A stretch of DNA of 64,000 nt from positions 5,578,001 to 5,642,000 of the forward strand of contig CM042022.1 in the NCBI GenBank assembly GCA_023525975.1, read 5' to 3'. Positions 45,212 through 55,830 of the stretch are shown here, piece after piece. The notes under the pieces are model-generated. The model was given only the letters and a program-made list of their open reading frames with translations. It was not told where the DNA came from and searched no databases. A program made the position numbers and the translations under genes. The stretch is from Smallanthus sonchifolius. Its lineage: Eukaryota > Streptophyta > Magnoliopsida > Asterales > Asteraceae. Numbering within the stretch: position 1 is the first letter of the stretch; each line of letters starts with the position of its first letter.

Positions 45212-47828
45212 TGTCACACCTCAAAATCCACATGCGGTGTTATATCGCGAGGTGCGTGACAAACCAGGATCATTGTCATTAGTTATATGGAATGACCACT
45301 ATATGAGTTTCAAAAATACTAGTGTTGCTCATAATCACGAGACAAAAACTTTAAGTTTGAAAATATTGCGGAAGCGTAAATAAAAAACAAATGCAGGAAT
45401 AACCAAATACGCAAAACAACGCGCCCAAAACCAAAGTAGTTAAGTATGAAAACATGTTTAAAACCCATGCAAAATCTGATGCATCATATTCCTGATGTGT
45501 ACCTTAGCGACCTGAGAAAAACATGTTTAAAGTGTCAACACAATGGTTGGTGAGTTCACATATTTGTAAATAAATAAATGTTCGATGTTTGCCAGATAAT
45601 GTAACTAAATTATATCAATAGATAGCTAGTCTATGTTCATGCTACTATATAGTGTTTCGCAACCAAAGCTGACTGTTTGGTTTGTTTGTTTGTTTGCCTT
45701 CTGCCTTGTCCACCAAAACAATGACAATGTGTTTAGGTCAATATTACACTTGTTCGACCTCCAGTCGAGTTAGCGCGACTAACGCGGGTGGGGTTTGTCA
45801 AACCCAGTAGTACTACTCAAGATTACCTCGCTAAGTTCCAATACTAACGGTTCGAGATGTAAGGACTTTCATGGTATGTTTTGCACTATAGTACTCAAGT
45901 GATAATACAATAATACAAGATCCAAAATGTTTGTGTGCATGCTTTCTCCCACAAAAAGGAAAGTAAGTAAAAGAGAGGGGCCGTGAATCTCACCTCAGAG
46001 TATGTGCTAGAATGACAAGTGACCTGCTAACGGCTACCTATATTTCATAAGTTTATAAGTGTGTGTTCGTGTTGGTTCGTAAGACCCTTTGCATCTAAAT
46101 AATCCCATTGTTCATGTGTTTTGAAAAGAGTTTACAAGTTTGACTCAGGTTTGACCCGATGACCCGTTGGTGACTTAATGTATGAATTAGTGTTTGATTA
46201 GCATAATATTAACATATTATACACATAAGATCATGCATGTAACACTTAACAACAAATCCTTATTGTTCTAATATGCTATCACGGTTACCACATTTAGAAA
46301 GTTTCCACATTTAGAAAGTTTCCATAATTAGTAAGTTTCCATAATTAGAAAGTTTCCATAATTAGCAAGTTTCCATATTTAGTAAGTTTCCATAATTAGC
46401 AAGTTTTCATATTTAGCAGGTATGATCAAGATTCACGTTTCCTGGAAACTATCATTGCTAACATGTTAATCAGATCAATCTAACATGTACTAGGTCATCA
46501 CATCACATACCATACACCTAGAACTCAACATGTGGTTCACCTTCCAAATTAGGGTTTGCTTTTAAGTAAGTTAGGCATACATTACAATTTCCATGATTTA
46601 GGGTTCCTAGCATGTTTCTATGTTTGTCATAGCATATAAGAATTTATCATGTTGCATCAAACATGTTTAGAAATCACATTCCAAATTGATAAACCCAAAA
46701 ACTTTCTAGTTATAGTAAGCTATGAACGCTATGCGTGATTTCTAATACCTAATGTTTCATAACATGTTATTATGTCCTAACTAGCATATAACTATCATCA
46801 TATAACAAGATGCATGTCTAAATAGTAAGCTATTAACATTCTTGACAATTAAAGTTTCCTTATCGAGAAACCTTACAAAACCGAGCTAGGTATACAAAAT
46901 ATAATTTCACAAATCACATAATCATACATCAACTAACCTATAAACATCATAATATCACATCCATCATGTCTACCATGCAATCTAGAATATCAATAAAGTT
47001 TCCATAAATAGTAACCCTCGGTTTTATGCATCTAGGGTTTTACAAACACATCAAAACTAACAAATATCATAACAGGACTCGATTAACGTTAAAGTTCGCA
47101 TCTTTATTGAAAGAATCATTGTTTGGATGAAACTAGGGTTTTACTAAACCCTGATTTTCGAAAAATATATAAAACCTTGCTTGATGCGTTAACAACGATG
47201 ATTGGTGCTAGGATTGATAAAAAACACCAATGATTGCAAGATGGAAGTCGATTTGAGAATGGTTTTGGTGTGTGATGAGGTCGACGATTCAAAGGGAGTA
47301 TGGGGGCTAGGATTTTTGAAAAAATGAGTGGAATGGGGTTTAGGGTTTAAAAATTTCCTTAAATACTTTATTCCATGAGCTTAGGATGGGTTTAAAACAA
47401 GTTAGGAGGCCCGTTTATTCATTTAAAATGATTTAATTAATTTAATTAATTCTAACTAATTAAAAATAGTTTCTACTAATTATTTTTATAAAAACCTTTT
47501 TATAAAAATTACTAATGCAAATAAAATCATGCAGTTAAGCGTAAACGTACACGATTTCATGAAAGTTCACAAATTAAGCATAAAATCACATAACACGTAA
47601 TTTCACATAAAATCAAATAAAATAATTATTCGAAGTATTATTTTTGATTAACCAACAACGTTCGGGGACAGACTCGTGATTCGGTAATTCTCCGAATTAC
47701 CGTTACATAAGTGTTTATGAAGTAACCGACACACTTAATCAAACCTAATAAAGTGTAATGCATGAATGAATGTTTTAGATAACATAGTTTGTATTAACGG
47801 AGTTAACATGAAAATACTGGGTGTCACA
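45212..47828 (-). repeat. 5' LTR of Tekay-1
   Basis: It starts TGTCACACCTC directly after Tekay-2 and ends GGTGTCACA, followed by the outer target duplication CTCCT. It is the fuller LTR at 2.6 kb. It carries seven 17-bp AAGTTTCCATAATTAG-like units at about 46296-46421 and the palindrome block at 45765-45817. Confidence 0.9.
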
Positions 47829-47833
47829 CTCCT

Positions 47834-48700
47834 CCTATCCATCAACTTTACAACCATCTTTTTTATAATCTTTATATTTCCCATGCACAATGATCACATT
47901 CTCACATTATCCACTAGATCTTGAATAACTAAAATAAGTATCCTTGGAAGAGTCTATTGCAAACACCTCGTAAAGTCTTTCAAAGGAAACTCTCTCTAAA
48001 GTCCTCTATATACTTCAAACATGTCCTCTAGGAAAACCAAAGTGAATCCACTTATATAATTCTAAAGCCTCTAAACAAACACTCTATAACAATAAATCTC
48101 AAGCTGCTTGTCAATAGAAAAATACTTGAAGGAAGGATAATTGAATACAATAGCCTATCGGAATACAATGTATGTGCGCAATTCTTGTCTGCGGGATGGC
48201 AATTTCCAATTGACATTCATGAAATGATCTACCCGCGTCATCTTCCAGAGTTCTATGTTATTTTAACTATGACTCCTATTCCTCCATAATCACTCTCACC
48301 ATGTATAATCAAACATGGTTTTGTTCATTTTAAAATTTTTGTGATATCCTTCACTTTTCCACTGATGGTCTCACAGTGTATTCAAAGGATCAAGATTTAA
48401 CCGATCTTTATGTGGTCTCAAGCTATGAAATTGTTGCCACAATTTGCAACACAATGACATCACCTCAGGCAACCTATCTTTATCAATAAGATCTCTTGCC
48501 CGAATGTGTTGTTTGACATAAGATTCTTTCACATAACCTCTTCATGAAAGGTAAGGAGCACCACAAAGTCTTTGCTCTTGAAGCATATGTACTTTATCAT
48601 CTAAAAAGATTTAAACCTTGCAATATTTGTTATATTGTTGTCAATAACATAACAAATGTCCCTCTTCATCTGAAAACCTCCATGAACTATGGAATCTTAC
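47834..48700. other. Unassigned, probably retroelement interior
   Basis: Sequence immediately right of the outer nest. No protein-like frame or repeat structure seen. It continues into the gag fragment at 48701-48949, so it may be the decayed body of that minus-strand element. Confidence 0.35.
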
Positions 48701-48949
48701 TCAGTAGGGTATTTGCAACTCAGGCGGAGTAGCTTTCATCAGTTCTGCAAACTCTCTCGCCATAGCCACTTTCACTTCCGGCTCAAAAGTAAATTGATGC
48801 TCGATCACTAGGGTCCTTTCTGTCTCATGTTGGCTCACAAATGGGCTAACATGTACATTTTCCTCGTCGTTCTGCCTTTGGCAGACGAGTGCCATACCGC
48901 GTCGTCCGGTACGACCCCCACCACGCCTTCCGCCTCTTTTAACGTCCAT
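48701..48949 (-). pseudogene. gag N-terminal fragment of a minus-strand gypsy element
   Basis: An ATG at 48949-48947 opens 82 codons beginning with a Gly/Arg-rich run (VKRGGRRGGGRTGRRG), typical of gypsy gag starts. A segment rich in Glu and Ala follows (VKVAMAREFAELM). The frame stops at 48701. It lies 320 bp inside the PBS at 49271-49282 and is the only coding trace of this element. Confidence 0.55.
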
Positions 48950-49270
48950 TCTACTTAACTGGAAGATAAGGAATAAAGGATTCAATGTTACCACACTAGT
49001 TAACAAATAGAACACAATAAGTAAGGCAAGCTATTAATATACATTGGCCATCTGCAATTAACTACTAAACCACTTCTTGGTTTTTATTTGATCACATTTA
49101 TGATCACATTAAATACCCTAATCCTAATCTATCTTGTCTAATAGGGAAAACGGTACTTACTACACTTGTCTGATTCTTGGCTGTGAGTTACCCGTATCTG
49201 ACATCCCTTTCTTGGTGTAATTCTCAGTTTAAGTCTAGACATCGGGGATGTCTACATCTCTCAAACTGAT

Positions 49271-49282
49271 GCTCTGATACCT
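49271..49282 (-). other. Primer-binding site, tRNA-iMet type
   Basis: GCTCTGATACCT, one base different from the consensus GCTCTGATACCA, 3 nt left of the LTR that starts at 49286. Confidence 0.8.
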
Positions 49283-50376
49283 ACTTGTAAGGCCTCAAAC
49301 CCGCGTCACCTCACATGTTGGATTTACAAATCAACATATAGTTCTTAAACTTAAATCATTCATTCATGCAGCGGAAATAATTGTCTAAACATCATGGCAA
49401 ATTGTTGATCAATTTAAAACATTTAGACTATTGTCTCAACTATTACATCTTTCAATCACACACACGGGATGCCATATGCCTTCGATGTCGGGTAACTCTC
49501 CATCGTCAGCCAAGCAAATCATGAGCTGTATCTGTACCTACACTTAACCTGATATGCATACTAAAAAGTCAGCTAACGTTGAGTGAGTTCTAGCTTTACA
49601 TAAAACATACATTCATACGATTTAATTAAAGAAGAAGAATTTACACACGCTATCACACTTGCTCGTCAGGGCATAACATTCACACACTTTACTTTTCATG
49701 GCATACATTATTATGTCTAATATTGTAACCCCCCATTTCTTGAGAAACCTTTCATTTATACCGTATGCATACACATGTAATGAAAGAAGGCCTATACCTT
49801 ATAACTTTGGGGGATAGTTGTCAACTAAATACCTTTTCAAGGACTTGGTTGTAAAAGTTATATACTTCAAGGGTGAATTGCATCAAGGAAGGACATGAGG
49901 GGCCTTAATGTAACATAACCCTTTAAATTTGGCCATCATCCTCAACATGAAACCCTACTGCCGTAACATCTTGCGCACACCTTTCCTGCCGGTTTCAAGC
50001 TTTAAGCAAATCACGATCGTTCTAGTCATTCTGCCATTCGTTTAGCAAGATTAGACCCCTAAACCCATGTTTGCTCGTGTAGTGTGGAAGCAAGCTAAAC
50101 CGTGATTGTTTCCGGTTTGTTATAGGTTTGAGGAGAGAACGCTAGGAAGGAGTGGAGGCTGGGGACTGCAACATCGCCCATTCCTCAGGTACGAATGCAC
50201 GCTAATACTGATTTATAACAACCGTACACGCACCGTAAAGTTCTCGTTGAGGGAACATTCAAGGAACTCACGCAAAACCGGTTCAGGATGCTATACGGGT
50301 TGGGGTGAAGCCACTAGATGAAGCAGGATATCCGTTGCATTTGGGTGTGAGGGGGGTTGTGGTCGCTGTCACTTAG

Positions 50377-50588
50377 TGAAGTGAACTCAAATTGACACAA
50401 TGAGAAATAATCAAATTAGGAAGTAAGCAGGTGTGATTCTATTGATTTAATGAAATGATTACACTGAGAAATCAAATAAAATAACATAGGAGAGGGGATG
50501 AGAATTCAGAGATTACAGATTAGGAGATGGGAGAAAAAAATTGCACCCACATATATCATATTCGTTATCCTATACTCCTGTTCTATCA
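50377..50588 (-). repeat. Truncated 3' LTR of the small element
   Basis: Matches 53004-53215 closely, then stops matching at CTATCA. About 105 bp that should form the start of U3, and the polypurine tract, are missing or replaced. Confidence 0.75.
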
Positions 50589-51036
50589 TGACATATATCA
50601 GATTAGGACCCCACTTAAATATGACATACACATTAAATGGAGCATCATTATCAACGCCATGCATTCCCATGCCCATTGGCATGTTATTCCAAGCAAGAAT
50701 GTGATTAAGCTGTAGTAAATTGAATACTTTGAAAGCTTCTTGAAGCATCATCTTCAACACTCGTTCTTGAACCACAATAATTCGAAGGCTGCCACAAACC
50801 GTCAACAGTGCTCCCAAATTCTTCAAATCAGTGTTCCTCGGAATTGTATGGATCAATTCGGCAGCCTCCAAAACCATCTGCCCTTGACTTAAAAGGCCAA
50901 CCATACATGCGTAGTGCCTTTGTTTCAGTTCAATCTGATGTACCTGCAGCTCGTCTTTCGTGGATTCAAACAAACTAATTGCAGTATCGCTAAACCACAC
51001 GAAAAAAAATAGTAGTTGTATCACATACACGAGCAA
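50506..51036 (-). pseudogene. PPR-like fragment at the end of the small-element coding region
   Basis: The frame starting near 51036 becomes protein-like at SLFESTKDELQVHQIELKQR. It contains HYACMVGLL, then EAAELIHTIPRNTDL and GALLTVCGS, the spacing and residues of the C-terminal repeats of plant pentatricopeptide-repeat proteins (HYACMVDLL...EA..LI..MP...D...WGALL). It overlaps the previous ORF by 47 bp in a different frame. The last 60 residues (VYVIFKWGPNLIYV onward) do not fit PPR and run into the LTR. It may be a captured host exon. About one and a half repeats are visible. Confidence 0.5.
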
Positions 51037-52498
51037 TGGAAGTAAGTGGCCGGTAAATTAGGTCAATGAACTCGAAAACCTTTGCATAAAAATTCAACAT
51101 TTCCATAAGTGCTTCTTGTACAACATAAATTTTAGAATGAGTGAAGTCCATGACCATTTTAGACTCAAAAAGTTTCATGAATATCAACAAGTATACACCA
51201 GCCGTTGAAAGGGCTGAATGCTCTACTGTACCATCAGGTATGCCATAGTGCACTAGTTCGTTTTTAATAGTATTGAGCTCGTATTGAAGGCGCTTGGCAC
51301 ACTCATCAAATGCGTCTCCTAATTCTTGTTGCACCTGAGCAAAATAAGCATGTGCTAACACCACTTGACCTTTGGAGCCTGGGTCAAACAATTTACAGAT
51401 GGCGATTTCAAGTTGCTTTAAACATAGGGCAGCTCGTGCGCGATGTGGCTGGTCAAATGATGAGTGGAAAATGTATGACCATAACCTCCGAGAAAACACA
51501 TCCCTAAAGGACTCAAGGTTATTTCCTAAGACCCGTTTCATAGTACCCAAATAAACGAGTTCGAACCTTGGGTCAATCAATCTATTGTTGTCTATATCAA
51601 GTGAAATTTCTTCATCCGGATAATAGATCAGAGCTTTTGTTCCTCCTTCCCAACAACGGCGGTTATCACCTACGTCAAACTCAATCACCACATTATTAGC
51701 ACTAATTGACTGAACCGCCCTAACATCTTGTGCAAAATTATGCAGAACCGGATCTTGAGACATAGGGACAGGTAGTGCAACCCAGAACACCCCAAAATGA
51801 GGTTGAGAAATCTGCACTATGGGAACAAGAACAGGAGGAGGCGGTACAAAAACCAAGTTAGTAGGATGCATGATAGCCGCACCTACCGGTCGAAACCGCT
51901 TAACATCGCGATGAGAATAAGACTTTGCAATAGAAGTTTCAAAAGGTGGAATAGCCGGAGGACAAACAGTAGCAACAAAGCCCGAAATCGACGTACGATG
52001 CACACAAATAGTCGCACCAACAGATTCAAGGATGCTAACAACGCGAGGAACACAAGGTTTATCAATTAAAACCGGACCAAGAACAAAACCCAAGTCCGTC
52101 TGAATAGGATTCCCAATCAAACCCGGTTTCCATGCAAATGAAGTAATAGCTATTAATTCAGTCACAACAAATTGAGCAGATATAATGTTCATTAGTGCAT
52201 CTATTGTAGAATCTGTTACTCCAAGGGGCTCATTAAAATCAAACTGAATAGAAGCTGAAGTAAGGGTGATATAAGGGTCAGGTGGTTTGGGATCATCATC
52301 CAAAAAATACAATTGAAGAGCGGAAAAACCTTGATGAACCAAATATGAAGTACTGAACTCAAGCAATACCATATCAACAGGGTCAAACACCCTACGAATC
52401 CTATTAAAAGAAGGCGTGGAAATAAGAACCAGATCAGTAACATAACCCAATGTCAGCCCTGTCAATTTAGCATCAAAATTCGATCCAGAGCCATCCAA
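50990..52498 (-). CDS. Main unrecognised ORF of the small LTR element (502 codons)
   Basis: The longest uninterrupted frame in the window apart from the Athila ORF. The first half is rich in Val, Ile, Pro and Phe (DLGFVLGPVLIDKPC, then PPPVLVPIVQISQPHFGVFW). The second half is helical and charged, with YLGTMKRVLGNNLESFRDVF, RARAALCLKQLEIAICKLF and AYFAQVQQELGDAFDECAKR. There is no zinc knuckle, no protease, RT or integrase motif, and no transmembrane run. The even amino-acid use suggests it is or was a real protein. The end (CDTTTIFF, at about 51010) falls in a T8 tract where the next ORF takes over in another frame. Origin unknown: a retroelement-specific gene, or a captured plant gene in cDNA form. 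Confidence 0.6.
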   Translation of the reverse strand: MDGSGSNFDAKLTGLTLGYVTDLVLISTPSFNRIRRVFDPVDMVLLEFSTSYLVHQGFSALQLYFLDDDPKPPDPYITLTSASIQFDFNEPLGVTDSTIDALMNIISAQFVVTELIAITSFAWKPGLIGNPIQTDLGFVLGPVLIDKPCVPRVVSILESVGATICVHRTSISGFVATVCPPAIPPFETSIAKSYSHRDVKRFRPVGAAIMHPTNLVFVPPPPVLVPIVQISQPHFGVFWVALPVPMSQDPVLHNFAQDVRAVQSISANNVVIEFDVGDNRRCWEGGTKALIYYPDEEISLDIDNNRLIDPRFELVYLGTMKRVLGNNLESFRDVFSRRLWSYIFHSSFDQPHRARAALCLKQLEIAICKLFDPGSKGQVVLAHAYFAQVQQELGDAFDECAKRLQYELNTIKNELVHYGIPDGTVEHSALSTAGVYLLIFMKLFESKMVMDFTHSKIYVVQEALMEMLNFYAKVFEFIDLIYRPLTSIARVCDTTTIFFRVV

Positions 52499-52974
52499 GA
52501 AATTAGCAGAACGACCAATATTACTATGTTGTATACTAACATCTGTGGAGGGGCTACCTGAATAGGAACTATGGAATTGAGAAGATTAGAAACCGAAGCC
52601 CAATTCAATCCCATAGATAAAGGAATAACATCAACAGATCCAATGGTTTTCGTGGAAGCTTTAGTTACGCTTGAAGCAGGAAGTAACACTAGATCAAGAT
52701 TATCCCCGGAATTGAGATCGACCGGCTCAGAAATAGGATCGGTGCTAAGTGGTGAGGATCTTAGATCCACGTCTGAAACGACAATGGAAGACATCGTGAC
52801 CTCATGTCCAGATCCAATTGAACCAAAAAGTGGATCCCCCAATTGAAGAAGTAGCAATTGTTGGTTATCCATGGTTGTAGAGATCCGTTTCATAATACCT
52901 TGCATCTGATGAGTATTCTCAAGTAGGGCTTTGAAGTTATCCACTAATTCAAGGAGTAGGGTTTCGTCGGCCAT
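52462..52974 (-). CDS. N-terminal part of an unrecognised protein in the small LTR element
   Basis: The ATG at 52974 lies 30 bp inside the 5' LTR and opens 170 codons. The start has heptad-like leucines (ETLLLELVDNFKALLENTHQ) and a second helix-like stretch with QQLLLLQLGDP. The middle is Ser/Asp/Leu-rich. The last 30 residues look out of frame. The frame overlapping from 52498 continues with protein-like sequence upstream of its own ATG (STDVSIQHSNIGRSANFLDG), so a one-base shift near 52540-52580 probably splits one gene. It could be a gag-like capsid N-terminus or a captured host sequence. I recognise neither. Confidence 0.55.
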   Translation of the reverse strand: MADETLLLELVDNFKALLENTHQMQGIMKRISTTMDNQQLLLLQLGDPLFGSIGSGHEVTMSSIVVSDVDLRSSPLSTDPISEPVDLNSGDNLDLVLLPASSVTKASTKTIGSVDVIPLSMGLNWASVSNLLNSIVPIQVAPPQMLVYNIVILVVLLISWMALDRILMLN

Positions 52975-53003
52975 CGTTGCCTACGAATCAATGAAAGCAC
53001 CAA

Positions 53004-53321
53004 TGAAGTGAACTCAAATTGACACAATGAGAAATAATCAAATTAGGAAGTAAGCAGGTGTGATTCTATTGATTTAATGAAATGATTACACTGAGAAATC
53101 AAATTAAATAACATATAAGAGGGGATAGGAATTCAGAGATTACAGATTAGGAGATGGGAGAAGAAGATAGCACCCACATATATCATATTCGTTATCCTAT
53201 ACTCATGTTCTATCAATCTTATATCCAGCCACATTTCCTTCTCCATCTCATGGATCCATTCAACTTGTCGGGCTTCTTGATTAGGTTTGCTAGGATGGGC
53301 CTACTAGTAAGGTTCATAACA
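53004..53321 (-). repeat. 5' LTR of the small element
   Basis: 318 bp, TGAAGTGAAC to GTTCATAACA on the plus strand. In element orientation it is followed by TTGGTGCTTTCATTGATTC, a candidate primer site (TGG at the LTR edge). I cannot assign a tRNA. Confidence 0.8.
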
Positions 53322-53326
53322 CTTAG

Positions 53327-54172
53327 CGTACGGTGGTGTGGGTATTAGTTTAGGTTTTTCATTCGGTTGTGTGATGAAGCTGTTTATGTGTAGGGTTGAA
53401 GCGGGTTGACCTCGGGCTGGTTAGTTGGTGGATGCATTTGATTACAACCCAGGTAACAACTTATCAGTTTTAGAACTTCATGTGGTTGCTTGTGATGACG
53501 TGGACGAAAACATGATGTATGAAATCATGTGCTTGGAATGGGTCTCTAGTTGGGTTAATGACAAGGAACTATTTACAGTTGTTTTGAGAAGTAAAGATGC
53601 TTACCGGGATGCGCATGGAAACCATGTTTCGGTTGGGTCAAGTGCTAGCATGAGTTCTTACGAACATTGCTAAGGTTGTGTGATGTGTGCGCTTGCTTGA
53701 ACAGTTCCTGAGCACATTAGGGTTCGTTCTACCTTACGATTTTCTAGCTTCTTGATTTCTCGAGCATTCATTAACGTGAGTTCTTGAAGCACTCTTTTAA
53801 ACGTTTTTATGTTTTAGGGCTGATCGATATACTCGCTTAGCAAACTTATTTGCATGATTATCGATAGAGATTTAAATAAGTATAATAAATAAATAAACAT
53901 ATATATACTTATATATGTTCGAGCGAATGATCTCATGTAAAAAGGTTATGTAAAATGTCACATATGGAAACATTTTCTAATGTACGAATCCATGGCTTGT
54001 ACATAAGAGTATAATATGGTATATTACTATATATATGAATATGAATGAGTGTATTTATGATCTGATGTATATACGTATGATTTGATGTATGAGGTTTGAA
54101 CATAATTTTACGTATGATGAGGAATATGTTACAATGTAATATGTTTATGATTTCAAGAGTCATGCACAGGTC
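53327..54172 (+). other. Non-coding part of the solo LTR
   Basis: Continuation of the LTR at 49724. An 82-codon plus-strand frame at 53425-53673 has no recognisable features and is not supported as a gene. Confidence 0.5.
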
Positions 54173-54318
54173 AGGCAAACCGTAAGGAAGTCCTCTATAC
54201 GAGGCAAAACGTAAGGAAGTCCTCTATACTGGTCAAACCGTAAGGAAGTCCTCTATACGGGGCAAACCATAAGGAAGTCCTCTATATTGGGCAAACTTTA
54301 AGGAATACCTGTACAAGT
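54173..54318. repeat. Five-unit 29-bp tandem repeat
   Basis: GCAAACCGTAAGGAAGTCC followed by TCTATACGG recurs five times with small changes, the last copy degraded. It lies in the 3' half of the solo LTR. Units abut with no spacers. Confidence 0.9.
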
Positions 54319-55489
54319 TCCGCGACTTAGTGTTTGGCAATTATGAACCCTAAAAGGACCACATGTATTGACCGTCTTATATGTTACATTATGAATGTTA
54401 CGTGATGTTACATTTTCCAAAAAGGTTTACGTTTTCATAAAAGTATTTATAAAAGTAGATCTCACTTAGCCTAGATGACTTTTGCACGTATGTCAGTTTG
54501 ACTTTCAGGTATTGATGGCAAGCTTGGACCTCTTGGCATTCTGATGAAGCTACTCGTACCCTAAAGATCGGCATTACTATTTTTATGATGACATTTCTTT
54601 TTCAAACTAGAGTAGATGTTTATGGTTTCTATCCCGCTGTTTTGGAATATTTATGATAGATTCCGCCGCGATATTTACTTTTTTTATTTGATGTCTTTCT
54701 TGAACTTGTACGCTTGATGTTTACCGAATGTGAGGCTTCCCGAGTTTCGGGCCTTACAAATATGCTTTCACACACACACACACACACACACTGTATCTCA
54801 AGTCAGTATCATCTATGACTATTGTGCATGGAATGAATACCACATTCGTCAATTCAAACTAGTTACTATCTTCCGTGACGACAGTCCACGAATCAAAGCA
54901 ACATTCATGACGACCCTCCATGAAGCGTACATATTGTCTTTGTCATGTCAACCGTCCATGATAAAGACATAACACACGAAATGGTTTCGTTCACTCTATG
55001 AGCAACCGCCGTTACCCTTACACACAAACCAATTATATAACTGTTAGCAAACCACAAAGACTCTTATAGAGGGAGCATAGCCCGTAACTGTCCTGGCACT
55101 TGTTCACATAAGAATCATTTCCTTCCTTTCCCAGATTTAAAACACTTACCTTCTTATTTTATTAAAAACATTATATAAACACATGTTTCGTCTCTTTTCA
55201 AAATTCACTTTAAAACCTCCCTTTTCTTTAGTTTACTAACACACATTTACAGTAAACACTTTTCTTTCATTTACCACCATACAATTATGGTAAATACTTT
55301 ACACGCTTTTGTTTATTAACACACTTTTATAATAAACACACACAGTATGCACACCACTCCAAAAGCAGACATAAAAGAGGTCTAGAAGTCACTTGATAGT
55401 AGGATAACTAACTCTGAAATTAATGCCTAAGTTAGCCTTCTTGCTAGTCAATCTGCATAAGAGTTAACATGCGAAACTATCAAATCTAA

Positions 55490-55830
55490 CTAGTGTCGCC
55501 TACAGTGTCAACTAACACCCAAGGTCATCACACCCTCAGTGTCGCCTAGGAAGTGTCGCCAGGCACACTATCAGTGTCGCAAGAAACACATCAGTGTCGC
55601 CAAGGAAGTGTCGCCAGGCACATTATCAGGGTCACTAGAACTTTCGTTTTGGACTTCGTGTTGTCAGAATTTGTGTCGCCTACATTAGTGTCACCAAATA
55701 GCTTTAGCGAGATTATCAGTGTCACCTGTGACACATGTCTCCAATCATTGGAAACCTTGGGCTTCACGTCACAAAACCATCGTCTCCCCTGATTAGTGTC
55801 CCCACATGAAGGTGACGACACTATTAGTGT
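55490..55830 (-). repeat. Irregular AGTGTCGCC-type repeats in the LTR
   Basis: At least ten copies of (A)GTGTC(G/A)CC-like 8-9 mers in about 340 bp, mixed with GCCAGGCACA.TATCAG units. The complementary GGCGACACT series lies at about 57005-57235 of the related plus-strand LTR. Confidence 0.75.

Larger units (their letters stand above)
13551..47828 (-). mobile_element. Tekay-1: outermost Ty3/gypsy chromovirus of the nest
   Basis: Minus-strand element. Its 3' LTR is at 13551-15335, its internal region at 15336-19880 and its 5' LTR at 45212-47828. The 25.3 kb Tekay-2 element lies between the PBS and the 5' LTR. CTCCT flanks both outer ends (13546-13550 and 47829-47833). Without the insert it is about 8.9 kb. 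The chromodomain-like tail on integrase and the long LTRs point to the Tekay/Del chromovirus group. The LTRs differ at about one base in eight over the first 235 bp, so this is the oldest member of the nest. Confidence 0.92.
50377..53321 (-). mobile_element. Small LTR element without polymerase, carrying a long unknown ORF
   Basis: The 5' LTR (53004-53321) and a shortened 3' LTR copy (50377-50588) are direct repeats beginning TGAAGTGAACTC. CTTAG is duplicated on both sides (50372-50376 and 53322-53326). At 2.95 kb it has no protease, RT or integrase. Its interior is almost entirely one coding region read on the minus strand, starting 30 bp inside the 5' LTR. It must have been moved by another element's enzymes. 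Confidence 0.82.
49724..54758 (+). mobile_element. Solo LTR, itself split by a small LTR element
   Basis: TGTAACCCCCC to GGGCCTTACA with target duplication AATAT. Own sequence is 49724-50376 plus 53327-54758, about 2.09 kb. No gag, pol or primer site belongs to it, so it looks like a recombined solo LTR. Its termini resemble those of the LTR at 56524-58421. Confidence 0.87.

Noticed and set aside
53425..53673. 82-codon plus-strand ORF in the solo LTR
   Set aside because: No family features, and inside LTR sequence.
54173..54318. CRISPR-like array of 29-bp repeats
   Set aside because: Units abut without spacers and the context is a plant LTR.
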